Shown here piece by piece: positions 44,250 to 53,382 of a DNA stretch of 64,000 nt. The position numbers were made by a program, and so were the translations under genes. Under the pieces are notes generated by a model. The model worked only from the letters and a program-made list of their open reading frames with translations, did no database searches and was not told where the DNA came from. Position 1 is the first letter of the stretch. Each line of letters begins with the position of its first letter. Source of the stretch: an uncultured Eubacteriales bacterium (GTDB lineage Bacteria; Bacillota; Clostridia; Oscillospirales; Acutalibacteraceae); assembly GCA_949422855.1 (NCBI GenBank), contig CASPLG010000004.1, positions 1-64,000 on the forward strand. Direction: 5' to 3'.

Positions 44250-45180
44250 TTCCTATCAGAGGTTTGTCCTAGGGCTGGACGAAATAAATTATGCTGCACG
44301 GAATCATTTATCTGAATTTATACAGGATATAGAAGATTATTATAATGAGCAGCTTTTAAAAATCGCCGAATATATTCTTGGTTTGAAGCGCAGCAGGGTA
44401 ATAGTGATGATATCGGGGCCTTCTGCGAGTGGGAAAACGACAACTGCATTGATGCTGAAAGAAAAATTAAAACAGCTTGGTGTCGGAGTAGCATTGATTT
44501 CTCTGGATGACTTTTACAAGGAGCGTATAGAAAACGAGGATTTAAGTTATGAATCCCCGCAGGCACTGAATATAGGGCAGTTCAAAGACTGTATGAAAAG
44601 TTTGCTTAGGGATGGATTTTGTGAAATTCCCAAATTCAATTTTATAAATAGGAAGTGTGAGCCGTACAAAAATTCCATCGAGCTCAGGGAAGACGGGGTT
44701 GCGATAATCGAGGGAATACATGGATTAAATCCTGTTTTTACGCAGAGTTTGCCTGAGGAAAGTATTGTTAGGATATATATAAGCGTAAAGCAGGGAATAA
44801 ATAATTGTGATTCCAGGATAATATCCAATAGAGAGATAAGGCTTATCAGACGGCTGGTGAGGGATCATGACAAAAGAAAATCGGACCCGGAAAATACGCT
44901 TATGATGTGGGAGGAAGTTTGCAGGGGTCAGGCTGCATTTATATATCCGTTTAAAAGAACGAGCGATATAACTGTTAACTCTTTGCATTTGTATGAGCTG
45001 TGTGCAATGAGAAATGTTGCTATACCTCTTCTGGGGAGAATTAAGAAGGACAGTCCCGTATATGAATATGCACTTGCTCTCACATCGCAGCTTGAACGTT
45101 TTACTCCAATTTCGACGGAATATGTTCCTAAAAATTCTATGCTAAGGGAATTCATAGGGGAAAGTATTTACGAAAAATAA
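44233..45180 (+). CDS. Nucleoside (uridine)-kinase-like P-loop kinase
   Basis: The P-loop MISGPSASGKTTTA near residue 58 and SLDDFYK, then VAIIEGIHGLNPVF, place it in the uridine kinase/phosphoribulokinase family. In many Clostridia this kinase domain is preceded by TGS- and ThrRS-like domains in a protein of about 550 residues; here only about 55 residues precede the P-loop. It is therefore a short form, without visible trace of the missing domains. Its start overlaps hemZ by 17 bp, so translation is coupled. Confidence 0.85.
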   Translation: MKNFSNSYQRFVLGLDEINYAARNHLSEFIQDIEDYYNEQLLKIAEYILGLKRSRVIVMISGPSASGKTTTALMLKEKLKQLGVGVALISLDDFYKERIENEDLSYESPQALNIGQFKDCMKSLLRDGFCEIPKFNFINRKCEPYKNSIELREDGVAIIEGIHGLNPVFTQSLPEESIVRIYISVKQGINNCDSRIISNREIRLIRRLVRDHDKRKSDPENTLMMWEEVCRGQAAFIYPFKRTSDITVNSLHLYELCAMRNVAIPLLGRIKKDSPVYEYALALTSQLERFTPISTEYVPKNSMLREFIGESIYEK

Positions 45181-45248
45181 GGTTTTACTTTTGGGAACCT
45201 ATGTTATATAATAAACATAAAATCATAGAAACAGGGAGGAGATTTTTT

Positions 45249-45773
45249 ATGGGACTGTTTGAAGATATACTTTTAAAGGCGAAGGATACTGCTAACAACT
45301 TAGGTTCAAAAGCGGTAAAGATAGTTGATGTATCTAAACTGAAGCTGGAGCTGGCTGAGACGAAATCCGACTTGAGTTCAAAGTTTGAAAATATCGGCAA
45401 AATACTGTATGGTTCGATTAAAAACGGAGATTTTAAAAGTGAATCCGTAGAGGCAGAGATAAAAGAGATTGACAATTTATATTTTAAGATAGAGGCTCTG
45501 GAGAAAGAAATTGCGGGTCTTAAAAATAAAATTGTATGTAAGGCTTGCGGTTCAGTGAACAATTCTGATTCACTTTACTGTAATAAATGCGGTCACACTT
45601 TAGAAATAAAATGTACTTATCGAAATCCGGAGCCAAGCCGGGATATAAATGTTTCTTCTTCTGACGGCAATATGGATAGTGTGTTTAGTGATTCCGAGCG
45701 TGTATTTGGTGATTCCGATGATGACGAATTTTCGTTTGAGCAGAGCAGTTCAAGTAATGATGATGAGAGATAA
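45249..45773 (+). CDS. Coiled-coil zinc-ribbon protein
   Basis: The 174-residue protein has an N-terminal amphipathic helix and coiled coil (about residues 30-95), a zinc ribbon CKACGSVNNSDSLYCNKCG near residue 100, and a Ser/Asp-rich acidic tail. This architecture is common among uncharacterised clostridial proteins with a zinc-ribbon domain. ATG 45249 follows GGGAGGAG. Nothing in the neighbourhood tells its role. Confidence 0.75.
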   Translation: MGLFEDILLKAKDTANNLGSKAVKIVDVSKLKLELAETKSDLSSKFENIGKILYGSIKNGDFKSESVEAEIKEIDNLYFKIEALEKEIAGLKNKIVCKACGSVNNSDSLYCNKCGHTLEIKCTYRNPEPSRDINVSSSDGNMDSVFSDSERVFGDSDDDEFSFEQSSSSNDDER

Positions 45774-45807
45774 TTTACTTTGCCTTTAGCGCAATATTTG
45801 GTAAAAT

Positions 45808-45848
45808 AAACGGGATAACTCTTATTTTTAAAAAGAGCTTTCCCGTTT
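45808..45848 (+). terminator. Hairpin terminator after the zinc-ribbon gene
   Basis: AAACGGGA (45808-45815) pairs with TCCCGTTT (45841-45848), and an inner AGAG/CTCT stem extends it. The T tract is short. Confidence 0.6.
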
Positions 45849-45903
45849 GCCGTCTCATTTACATATAATGTAGGGTAGACTTTTATAAAGGAGGGATAAT
45901 GAA

Positions 45904-47037
45904 TTGAGAGAGGTATATTTAGATAACAGTGCTACTACTAAAGTCTGCGATACCGCAGTAAAAGAGGCGGTAACAACTATGGTGCAAAATTATGGGAATC
46001 CTTCTTCCGGACACGCACTGGGAATTCGAGCGGAAAATGTTCTGGATGAATCAAGAAAAGTAGTTTCCAAAGTAATAGGATGCGAGCCTAAAGAACTGTT
46101 TTTCACATCCGGCGGGACAGAGTCCAATAATATTGCAATTTTCGGAAGTGCAGAGCACAGACGAAAACTGGGAAACAAAATTGTGACGACTGCGATAGAA
46201 CATTCATCTGTTTTGAGGGTTATGGAGCAGCTTGAAAACCGGGGATTTGAAGTAGTATATTTAAAACCGGATTTATTTGGGACAATTTCAAAGAATCAGC
46301 TTATGAACGCTATTGATAATAATACGATACTGGTAAGTGTCATGTGTGTAAATAATGAAGTAGGTTCCATAATGCCCATAGGTGACATAAAAAATATCAT
46401 AAGAGCAAAAAATTCAAAAGCAATTTTCCACACCGACGCCGTCCAAGCTTTTGGGAAGCTCCCTATAAATGTGAAACGCATGGGGATTGACTTATTAAGC
46501 ATGAGTGCACATAAAATACATGGTTCTAAAGGTGTGGGAGCATTATATATATCTAAGAACGTAAAAATAAATCCCATTACATTCGGTGGGGGACAAGAAC
46601 ATGATATGAGTCCGGGAACCGAGCCTATGCCTGCTATTGCCGGGTTCAAAGGGGCTTTGTTGGAACTGAGTAAATCTAAAAATGTATATGCAAAAATAGC
46701 AGATTTAAATAATTATTGTAGGGAGAGGCTCGCCAATAACGAAAATGTAAGAATTAATTCGCCTAAAAATGGACTTCCTTACATACTCAATATATCGGTT
46801 AAGAGGATTAAGTCAGAGACTATGACTAATTTCTTATCTTCAAATAACATATATGTTTCAAACGGGTCGGCGTGTTCAAAAGGGAACCGCAGTCATGTTT
46901 TGAGTGCGATGGGTCTGCCTGCCGATATGATAGATTCATCAATAAGGGTGAGTTTTTCGAGGTTTAATACGAGAGAAGATGTAGATTATTTCATAAAATA
47001 TCTGAATGAGGGAATAGATAAACTTATAAAATTCTGA
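45904..47037 (+). CDS. Cysteine desulfurase (NifS/IscS family)
   Basis: This PLP enzyme takes sulfur from cysteine for Fe-S clusters or tRNA thiolation. The 377-residue protein has the PLP-lysine in SAHKIHGSKG, FTSGGTESNN, and the sulfur-carrying cysteine in NGSACSKGNRS. It starts with TTG at 45904 after AAAGGAGG; the ATG just upstream meets a stop after two codons. It lies 11 bp before thiI, so it is most likely the sulfur donor for 4-thiouridine synthesis (NifZ-type), as in Bacillus. Confidence 0.93.
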   Translation: MREVYLDNSATTKVCDTAVKEAVTTMVQNYGNPSSGHALGIRAENVLDESRKVVSKVIGCEPKELFFTSGGTESNNIAIFGSAEHRRKLGNKIVTTAIEHSSVLRVMEQLENRGFEVVYLKPDLFGTISKNQLMNAIDNNTILVSVMCVNNEVGSIMPIGDIKNIIRAKNSKAIFHTDAVQAFGKLPINVKRMGIDLLSMSAHKIHGSKGVGALYISKNVKINPITFGGGQEHDMSPGTEPMPAIAGFKGALLELSKSKNVYAKIADLNNYCRERLANNENVRINSPKNGLPYILNISVKRIKSETMTNFLSSNNIYVSNGSACSKGNRSHVLSAMGLPADMIDSSIRVSFSRFNTREDVDYFIKYLNEGIDKLIKF

Positions 47038-47048
47038 GGAGAATAAAA

Positions 47049-48221
47049 ATGAATGAAGTAATATTAATTAAAGTCGGTGAAATAGTACTAAAGGGGTTAA
47101 ATAAGAGGAATTTTGAAAATCAGCTTATAAAGAACATAAGAAATCGAATTAAAAAATACGGAGAGTTTGAAATTAAGATTTCGCAGTCCACTATAACAAT
47201 CTCTTCTTTGAATGAGACCTCCAATATAGACGATATATTTCCGGAAATTAAGAAAGTTTTCGGTATAGCGAGACTTTCAAAGGCCATTGTAACGCAGAAA
47301 AGCATTGACAGTATAAAGGAAACCATAAAAGACAGCCTAGGCTCAACTTTGATTTCGGTTAAGACATTTAAGGTTGAGTCTAAGCGTGCGGATAAGAAAT
47401 TTCATATGACTTCTCCCCGGATATCGGAGGAAGTAGGAGGATTTATTTTAGAACAGTTCCCCAATCTGGCGGTTGATGTACATAACCCCGACATAGTAAT
47501 AACGGTAGAAATAAGAACCTTTAATGCTTTTATCAGGCTGGGAGACGAGCCGGGAGCCGGGGGTCTGCCGGTTTCAAGCGGTGGAAGAGCAGCACTGATG
47601 ATTTCCGGCGGTATAGATAGTCCGGTTGCAGGGTTTATGATGGCAAAGAGAGGGATTGCATTAACAGCCGTTCATTTTGCGAGTCCGCCGTATACAAGTG
47701 CACGTTCGGAGAAAAAGGTTATCGAACTGGTAGAAAAGATGTCTGAATACGCAGGCGGAATTAAATTATTTGTTGTTCCGTTCACACAGATACAAGAGCA
47801 CATAAAAAGATATTGTCCGGAGGAATTATTTACTTTAATTATGCGAAGAATGATGATGAGGATATCGGAAAAGATAGCTTTGGATGGAAATTGTAAGGCT
47901 CTTATTACCGGAGAGAGCCTTGGACAAGTTGCCAGTCAGACCCTACAGGCTATATCGTGCACTGATGCCGCAGTATCCATGCCGGTATTTCGCCCTCTAA
48001 TCGGGATGGACAAGGATGAAATTATCGCTATTGCCAGGCGCATCGATACATTTGATATTTCAATCCAGCCCTTTGAGGATTGCTGTACTGTATTTGTCCC
48101 GAAGCACCCCAAAACGAAGCCGAATTTGTGTGATATCGAGGATGCCGAGAATAAATTCGATTGGGATGAGATGATAAAATCGGCTGTTATAAATTCAAAG
48201 GTTATGTATGTAGAGCAGTAA
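47049..48221 (+). CDS. thiI: tRNA 4-thiouridine synthetase ThiI
   Basis: ThiI thiolates U8 of tRNA and can feed thiamine synthesis. The 390-residue protein shows an N-terminal ferredoxin-like/THUMP region (about 1-165) and the PP-loop ALMISGGIDSPVAGFMM near residue 185. ALITGESLGQVASQTL is diagnostic. It lacks the C-terminal rhodanese domain, as in other Gram-positives, so the neighbouring cysteine desulfurase would supply sulfur directly. Confidence 0.95.
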   Translation: MNEVILIKVGEIVLKGLNKRNFENQLIKNIRNRIKKYGEFEIKISQSTITISSLNETSNIDDIFPEIKKVFGIARLSKAIVTQKSIDSIKETIKDSLGSTLISVKTFKVESKRADKKFHMTSPRISEEVGGFILEQFPNLAVDVHNPDIVITVEIRTFNAFIRLGDEPGAGGLPVSSGGRAALMISGGIDSPVAGFMMAKRGIALTAVHFASPPYTSARSEKKVIELVEKMSEYAGGIKLFVVPFTQIQEHIKRYCPEELFTLIMRRMMMRISEKIALDGNCKALITGESLGQVASQTLQAISCTDAAVSMPVFRPLIGMDKDEIIAIARRIDTFDISIQPFEDCCTVFVPKHPKTKPNLCDIEDAENKFDWDEMIKSAVINSKVMYVEQ

Positions 48222-48243
48222 TATTTTTTCCGGATGTGATATT

Positions 48244-49137
48244 GTGAAAAAGTGGTTGAGAAAAGCTATATTTATTTTATCTTTGCTTGTTTTTATTGGT
48301 TCGAGCGGTGTTTTGATTAAGCTTACCGTAGTGGACCCGTCTGTTTCGAAAAGGGCGGCTCAGGAGGCTCAGGAGATATATTACAAAAAGACCGAGCAGC
48401 AAGATACGCAAAGTCCGTTTGAGGGTCTGTCGCTGATAAATGACGACATAAAAGCCTGGATTAAAATCGATAATACGGTGATAGATTATCCCGTGGTACA
48501 GGCGACGGCTGATGATCCGACTTTTTATCTGGACCACAATTATAAAAAAGAGCAGTCGAGATATGGGAGTATATTTATTGATGCCGCCTGCGAAAACGGT
48601 GTGGACTCAAAAAATATACTTCTGCATGGACATCACATGAAAGACGGACAAATGTTTGCGGGCTTGCTGAAATTTTCAGATTTAGGGTTTTATAAAGAGA
48701 ATCCCATAATAAACTTCAATACGCCGGAGCAGGACATTAAATGGAAAATATTTTCTATCTTCAAAACGAACACTCGACCCGACCAAGGTAAAGTTTTTAA
48801 TTATCTTGTTACGTCGTTCCCCGACAACAAGAGCTTTTTAGAGTATATGTATAATGTTAAGATTCGTTCTTTAATTGACACAGGTGTAAATGTCACCGAC
48901 ACTGACCAGATTATAACGATGTCCACATGCTCCTACGAAATGGAGGACTTTAGGACGGTTTTAGTTGTAAGAAAACTGAGAGCTGGCGAGGACGAGTTTG
49001 AAAATGTAAGCAGTGCCAAAAAAGTCTCTAATCCTCTGATGCCCGAGGCGTGGTATCAAAGTAGGGGAGTAGATCCGCCTCAGTACCCTGATTTTGAGAC
49101 GGCATACAAAAATAAAAAAATAGATTGGTATTTCTAA
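48244..49137 (+). CDS. srtB: Class B sortase
   Basis: This 297-residue transpeptidase has an N-terminal membrane anchor (about residues 8-30). The catalytic His is in LHGHHMKDGQMF (about 129-131), the Cys in TMSTCSYE (229) and the Arg near 237 (FRTVLVV). The YPVVQATADDPTFYLDHNY segment is typical of SrtB-type enzymes. Sortases attach surface proteins to peptidoglycan or pilins. No LPxTG- or NPxTN-like substrate is seen in the window. The start is GTG at 48244. Confidence 0.93.
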   Translation: MKKWLRKAIFILSLLVFIGSSGVLIKLTVVDPSVSKRAAQEAQEIYYKKTEQQDTQSPFEGLSLINDDIKAWIKIDNTVIDYPVVQATADDPTFYLDHNYKKEQSRYGSIFIDAACENGVDSKNILLHGHHMKDGQMFAGLLKFSDLGFYKENPIINFNTPEQDIKWKIFSIFKTNTRPDQGKVFNYLVTSFPDNKSFLEYMYNVKIRSLIDTGVNVTDTDQIITMSTCSYEMEDFRTVLVVRKLRAGEDEFENVSSAKKVSNPLMPEAWYQSRGVDPPQYPDFETAYKNKKIDWYF

Positions 49138-49163
49138 GGCAGCGTTTTTGCGTTGCTATTTTG
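49138..49163 (+). terminator. Terminator of srtB
   Basis: GCAGCG (49139-49144) pairs with CGTTGC (49151-49156) around a 6-base loop, followed by TATTTTGTT, right after the srtB stop. Confidence 0.6.
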
Positions 49164-49184
49164 TTAAGTATTTCCTATTACCCA

Positions 49185-49213
49185 CAAAAAAAGGGGCAAA
49201 AGCCCCCTCTTTA
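49185..49213 (-). terminator. Terminator of the 49275 gene
   Basis: On the minus strand GGGGC-TTTT-GCCCC is followed by seven T. It lies 60 bp beyond the stop of the ubiquitin-like-region gene. Confidence 0.85.
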
Positions 49214-49274
49214 AAAGAAATTTTTATCTATAATTCAGGATTCTTTCGAGCCATCCGTAGCGGACGGTATTCAC

Positions 49275-49874
49275 CTACCGCAATATTGGCAGCGGCTCCG
49301 TGGGTATATCTTGCGGTCTCTCAGGAATTACGGTAGGAGAGTCTACATATAATTCTCCTAACTTATCTTTCTGCGAACCATAATACATCGCCTTACAACA
49401 CATTTTTTTGAATCCTTTTCTGCTACTCTCTCTTCTCATACGGCGCATGTCTACTATTCTAGCTTTTTCACCTGTGCGCCCTTTATTCTTAGAATCCATA
49501 AAATGTCTCATAATCACATCATCAGAATCTTGTCTTTGAGTAAGTTTTAACCACTTGGGAATGAAATTTGCACAGCTGGCAGTGACGGCAACTATCTTGG
49601 TACCATTTTCGAGCGCTCCAAAATCGGAATCCTTGCCCAAAACTCTTCCTGAATAAATATATTCTGTATTTTCTCCAAAAAGCTGATCTAACTTAGAAAT
49701 TTTCATCTCCGGAAGAACCTTTAGTTTTGTACACCTACCATTTACTTTATACAAATAAACTACCATACCATTTGGGTCATCATCGTTATCACCGGCCAAG
49801 GCGACGTCTACATTTAGTAAAATCTGAAATAGAAACAAAAACGCTGCTGCTATTTTTAGAAGTTTTTTAATCAT
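49275..49874 (-). CDS. Secreted protein with ubiquitin-like stretch, 199 aa
   Basis: The protein begins with a signal peptide (MIKKLLKIAAAFLFLFQILL, then NVDVALA). Residues 37-99 of the protein follow the order of a ubiquitin-like fold: MVVYLYKVNGRCTKLKVLP (two strands with a turn), a short helix SKLDQLFGE, then EYIYSGRVLGKDSDFGAL and NGTKIVAVTA, comparable to ubiquitin LIFAGKQLEDGRTLSDY and STLHLVLR. The helix is shorter than in ubiquitin. The rest is basic with clustered Arg and Cys. No C-terminal diglycine is present. The gene stands alone with a strong promoter and terminator. The fold call is tentative. Confidence 0.6.
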   Translation of the reverse strand: MIKKLLKIAAAFLFLFQILLNVDVALAGDNDDDPNGMVVYLYKVNGRCTKLKVLPEMKISKLDQLFGENTEYIYSGRVLGKDSDFGALENGTKIVAVTASCANFIPKWLKLTQRQDSDDVIMRHFMDSKNKGRTGEKARIVDMRRMRRESSRKGFKKMCCKAMYYGSQKDKLGELYVDSPTVIPERPQDIPTEPLPILR

Positions 49875-49900
49875 GCTCACCTCCCTCTAAACTACCTATG

Positions 49901-49929
49901 ATTGTATTGTAAAAGTCTAACGATGTCAA
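49901..49929 (-). promoter_or_regulatory. Promoter of the 49275 gene
   Basis: Minus-strand TTGACA (49924-49929) and TACAAT (49901-49906), spacer 17 bp. Confidence 0.82.
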
Positions 49930-50306
49930 TAGCTATTTAAAAAATAATTAATATTTTAGGTTTTTAACTAATTGAATCGGTAATCACTATATATTCTATA
50001 TGATTTAGAACATATTTTCAATGTATGGTAAACGATAAATAACGTAATTAAGGGAGGAAGGATTGTTTTGTTAGGCAAAAAATCCAAGAGTGACTGAAAT
50101 TACTTTTGGAAATGTTTTGTTATTGATTTTTGTGATACAATAAAATGAATAAAAAAATTAGAAAATATTTTAAACTCTTTAAATTTACCTTTTTTGGAGC
50201 CTGTTTACCATATCTATTTACTCGGTAGGGTAAAATACAGTAGAATAATAAGCAAAGAGGTAGTATAATTTAAATAATTATTATTTAGGACAAGGTGTGA
50301 TTGAGC
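49930..50306. other. Intergenic region before polA
   Basis: About 380 bp of AT-rich DNA. A GGGAGGAAGG near 50053 precedes only a 9-codon frame ending TGA, so no gene is called. TATAAT-like boxes occur before polA, but no convincing paired promoter was found. Confidence 0.5.
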
Positions 50307-52928
50307 GTGAAGGCTTTGATTATAGACGGTAACAGTGTTCTTAACCGTTCGTTTTACGGGATAAAGCTTCTCTCGAACAAAAAAGGGCAGTATACAAATG
50401 CAATTTACGGTTTTTTAACGACATTTCAAAAGATAAAAGATGAGTTCAGTCCCGATGCAGTTGCAGTTGCGTTTGACATGCCGGGACCGACCTTCAGAAA
50501 AGATATTTTTACAGAATATAAGGCCCAAAGGAAGGGTATGCCGGATGAACTTGCATCACAGATGCCTATTTTAAAAAGACTTCTGAAATTGCTAGGATAT
50601 AAGATTGTGCAGTGCAGCGGATATGAGGCCGATGATATTTTAGGCACGCTTTCCGTGAGCTTTTCCGAACAAGGTCATTTAACTCTGATTGCCACGGGGG
50701 ATAGAGACAGTTTACAGCTTGTTTCAGAGAATACTTTAGTTAGAATAGCCTCAACAAAGCACGGCAAAGCGGAGTCCACCTTATATGACGTTGGCAGGAT
50801 AAAAGAAGTATATGGTGTTTCGCCGAAGGAATTAATAGAAATAAAAGCACTTCAGGGGGACACTTCCGATAATATTCCGGGTGTAAAGGGGATAGGGCAG
50901 AAGACCGCAGAGTCTCTGATACAAAACTATAAAAGTATTGATAATATATATGATAACATAGATTCGCCGGACATAAGAGAAAGTGTTAAGAAAAAGCTCA
51001 TTGAAGGTAAGGACAATGCCTACATGAGCAAAAAACTCGGCACTATATGTACAAGCGTACCCATAGAGACGGATATAAATTTATATATTCCTGCCAAGCC
51101 TGATTCAAAAGATGCAAGGGCTTTGATGACCGAGCTTGAATTTTATTCTCTCATAGATAAGGTTTGTCCGAACAAGCCAAAGGATGAAATTCCGAACAGT
51201 TCAGATAAGCCCAAAGAGAAAATTAAGGCAGAAAAAATCTCAAAGTTTGACGATTTAATAAAAGATGTGGAAAAAACCGGCTGTAAGGTTTCCGTTCTTA
51301 TGGAATTTAAAGAAGATAAAATTAGTTTTATGGCGCTGTGCGGGGCAGACAAGCTTTACTATATTGATAACATTAACAATAATTTAGGTGAACCTATAAA
51401 AAACTTCTTAGAAAACGAAAATATAAATAAAGTAGTTTATGATTTAAAAGGCATGATTAACGGTTTAAACAAAGCAGATATCAAAATAAAGGGTGTTTCA
51501 TCTGATATTATGCTGTCTGCCTATATTTTGAACCCCTCTGCAAGTAATTATGGTTTGGGAAGACTTTGTGAGGAATACAGAATTGATAATGCCGATATTG
51601 AGGATGCACAATGCTACAGTGATTCGCAGCTGAGTACACTGAAGAGTGTAGTTTTAATTAGCAGGTTGGAAAAAATACTGTCGAATGAACTGATAAAGAA
51701 TCATCAAGAAGATTTGTTGTCGAAAATAGAGCTGCCTCTCTCATATGTCCTGGCGGATATGGAAATTGCGGGGTTTAGGGTGGATAAAGAGGGACTTTCA
51801 GAGTATGATGGGGTACTGTCGGATAAAATATCTGAAATCCAAGCACAAATCTATAAAAGTATGGGGTTTGAGTTTAACATAAATTCCCCTAAACAGTTAG
51901 GTATTGCACTGTTTGAGGATCTTGGACTGCCGAAGAGGAAAAAGAACAAAACAGGATACTCTACAAGTGCACAGGTTTTGGAGAGTTTGATAAATTATCA
52001 CCCGGCAATAGCTATGATTTTGCAGTTTAGGGCTCTTTCCAAGTTAAAATCCACATATTGCGACGGGATGATTAAACTTATAAATCCAAGTGACGGCAGA
52101 ATTCATGCATATTTTAACCAGATAGAAACACGCACGGGGAGAATAAGCTGTACAGATCCGAATTTGCAAAATATTCCGGTTAGGACGCAGGCCGGCAGAA
52201 AATTAAGGAAATATTTTTGTGCGGATGATAGCTGCGTTTTGGTAGATGCGGACTATTCTCAAATAGAACTGCGAATTTTAGCACATCTTTCGGACGACAA
52301 AAACATGATTGACGCATTTAACAGTAACGAGGATATTCATACTCTTACCGCATCTAAGATATTTAATATTCCGGTGTCAATGATTGGGAGTGAAGCAAGG
52401 ACGAGGGCTAAATCGGTGAATTTCGGGATTATATACGGCATAGGTGCGTTTTCGCTGTCGCAGGATTTAGGGATAAGCAGGGCAGAAGCGGATGGTTACA
52501 TAAAAGCATATCTTCAGAAGTATAAGGGTGTGGATGAATATTTAAAAGTTATGGTTGAAAATGCTAAATCGAACGGTTATGCTGAGACTATGTTTAATAG
52601 AAGGCGGTATTTACCGGAGCTTAGTTCATCTAATTTCAATCTTCGGTCGTTTGGGGAGAGGGTGGCTAGAAACATGCCTATACAGGGGACCGCTGCCGAC
52701 ATAATAAAAATAGCAATGATAAAGGTCAATAATAAACTAAAAGAGGGTGGATTTAAAGCACGTATAATTCTGCAGGTTCACGACGAATTAATAGTAGAGA
52801 CCCCGACAGATGAAGTAATGCAGGTAAAGAGGATTTTAAAAGAAAATATGGAGAATGCGGTAAAGTTGAGAGTACCGCTCACGGTTAACATATCATCTGG
52901 GAAGACGTGGTATGATGCAAAAGACTGA
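50307..52928 (+). CDS. polA: DNA polymerase I
   Basis: PolA (873 residues) fills gaps and removes RNA primers. The N-terminal 5'-nuclease is intact (IIDGNSVLNRSFYG, GYEADDILGTL, GDTSDNIPGVKGIG), the middle 3'-5' exonuclease domain has lost its acidic residues, as in many Firmicutes, and the polymerase domain has VDADYSQIELRILAH, RAKSVNFGIIYG and VHDELIVE. GTG 50307 follows AAGGTG at nine bases; a TTG six bases earlier is the alternative. It overlaps rimI by 17 bp. Confidence 0.95.
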   Translation: MKALIIDGNSVLNRSFYGIKLLSNKKGQYTNAIYGFLTTFQKIKDEFSPDAVAVAFDMPGPTFRKDIFTEYKAQRKGMPDELASQMPILKRLLKLLGYKIVQCSGYEADDILGTLSVSFSEQGHLTLIATGDRDSLQLVSENTLVRIASTKHGKAESTLYDVGRIKEVYGVSPKELIEIKALQGDTSDNIPGVKGIGQKTAESLIQNYKSIDNIYDNIDSPDIRESVKKKLIEGKDNAYMSKKLGTICTSVPIETDINLYIPAKPDSKDARALMTELEFYSLIDKVCPNKPKDEIPNSSDKPKEKIKAEKISKFDDLIKDVEKTGCKVSVLMEFKEDKISFMALCGADKLYYIDNINNNLGEPIKNFLENENINKVVYDLKGMINGLNKADIKIKGVSSDIMLSAYILNPSASNYGLGRLCEEYRIDNADIEDAQCYSDSQLSTLKSVVLISRLEKILSNELIKNHQEDLLSKIELPLSYVLADMEIAGFRVDKEGLSEYDGVLSDKISEIQAQIYKSMGFEFNINSPKQLGIALFEDLGLPKRKKNKTGYSTSAQVLESLINYHPAIAMILQFRALSKLKSTYCDGMIKLINPSDGRIHAYFNQIETRTGRISCTDPNLQNIPVRTQAGRKLRKYFCADDSCVLVDADYSQIELRILAHLSDDKNMIDAFNSNEDIHTLTASKIFNIPVSMIGSEARTRAKSVNFGIIYGIGAFSLSQDLGISRAEADGYIKAYLQKYKGVDEYLKVMVENAKSNGYAETMFNRRRYLPELSSSNFNLRSFGERVARNMPIQGTAADIIKIAMIKVNNKLKEGGFKARIILQVHDELIVETPTDEVMQVKRILKENMENAVKLRVPLTVNISSGKTWYDAKD

Positions 52929-53367
52929 GAATATTTTATTTCGCAGGATGGATTTTGAGGATGCACCTGAAGTTTCTGAGATTGAAAAAGAATGTTTTTC
53001 TGACCCGTGGTCGGAAAAGGCCCTTAGAGACAGCCTTATAAACCGAAACAGCTATTTCATAGTATCTGAGGTAGATGGGGAAATTGTCGGATATGCGGGC
53101 ATGTATTTTGCATTGGGTGAGGGGTATATGTACAATATAGCAGTGAAGTCTGATTTTAGGAATTTGGGGGTGGGAGGCAGGATTATAGAAAATATGATAG
53201 GGTTTTGCAAAGAGAAAAAACTTGAATTTTTATCTCTTGAAGTGAGAAAGTCTAATTATAGAGCCATAAAGCTATATAAAAATAAGGGTTTTTGCGAGGC
53301 GGGGATGAGGAGAAATTTTTATAGAAATCCCCAAGAGGACGCATTAATTATGACGAAATACTTTTAA
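52912..53367 (+). CDS. rimI: Ribosomal-protein-alanine N-acetyltransferase RimI
   Basis: RimI (151 residues) acetylates the N-terminus of ribosomal protein S18 and is often linked to tsaD. The GNAT pattern is clear: IVGYAGMYFA, then NIAVKSDFRNLGVGGRIIENM with the acetyl-CoA loop, and LEVRKSNYRAIKLYKNKGF. It overlaps the end of polA by 17 bp and is followed 15 bp later by the ATG of tsaD. Confidence 0.93.
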   Translation: MMQKTENILFRRMDFEDAPEVSEIEKECFSDPWSEKALRDSLINRNSYFIVSEVDGEIVGYAGMYFALGEGYMYNIAVKSDFRNLGVGGRIIENMIGFCKEKKLEFLSLEVRKSNYRAIKLYKNKGFCEAGMRRNFYRNPQEDALIMTKYF

Positions 53368-53382
53368 ATGGGAGTGCATATT

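Noticed and set aside
50050..50100. Short frame after GGGAGGAAGG before polA
   Set aside because: Only about nine codons before a stop; no support as a gene.
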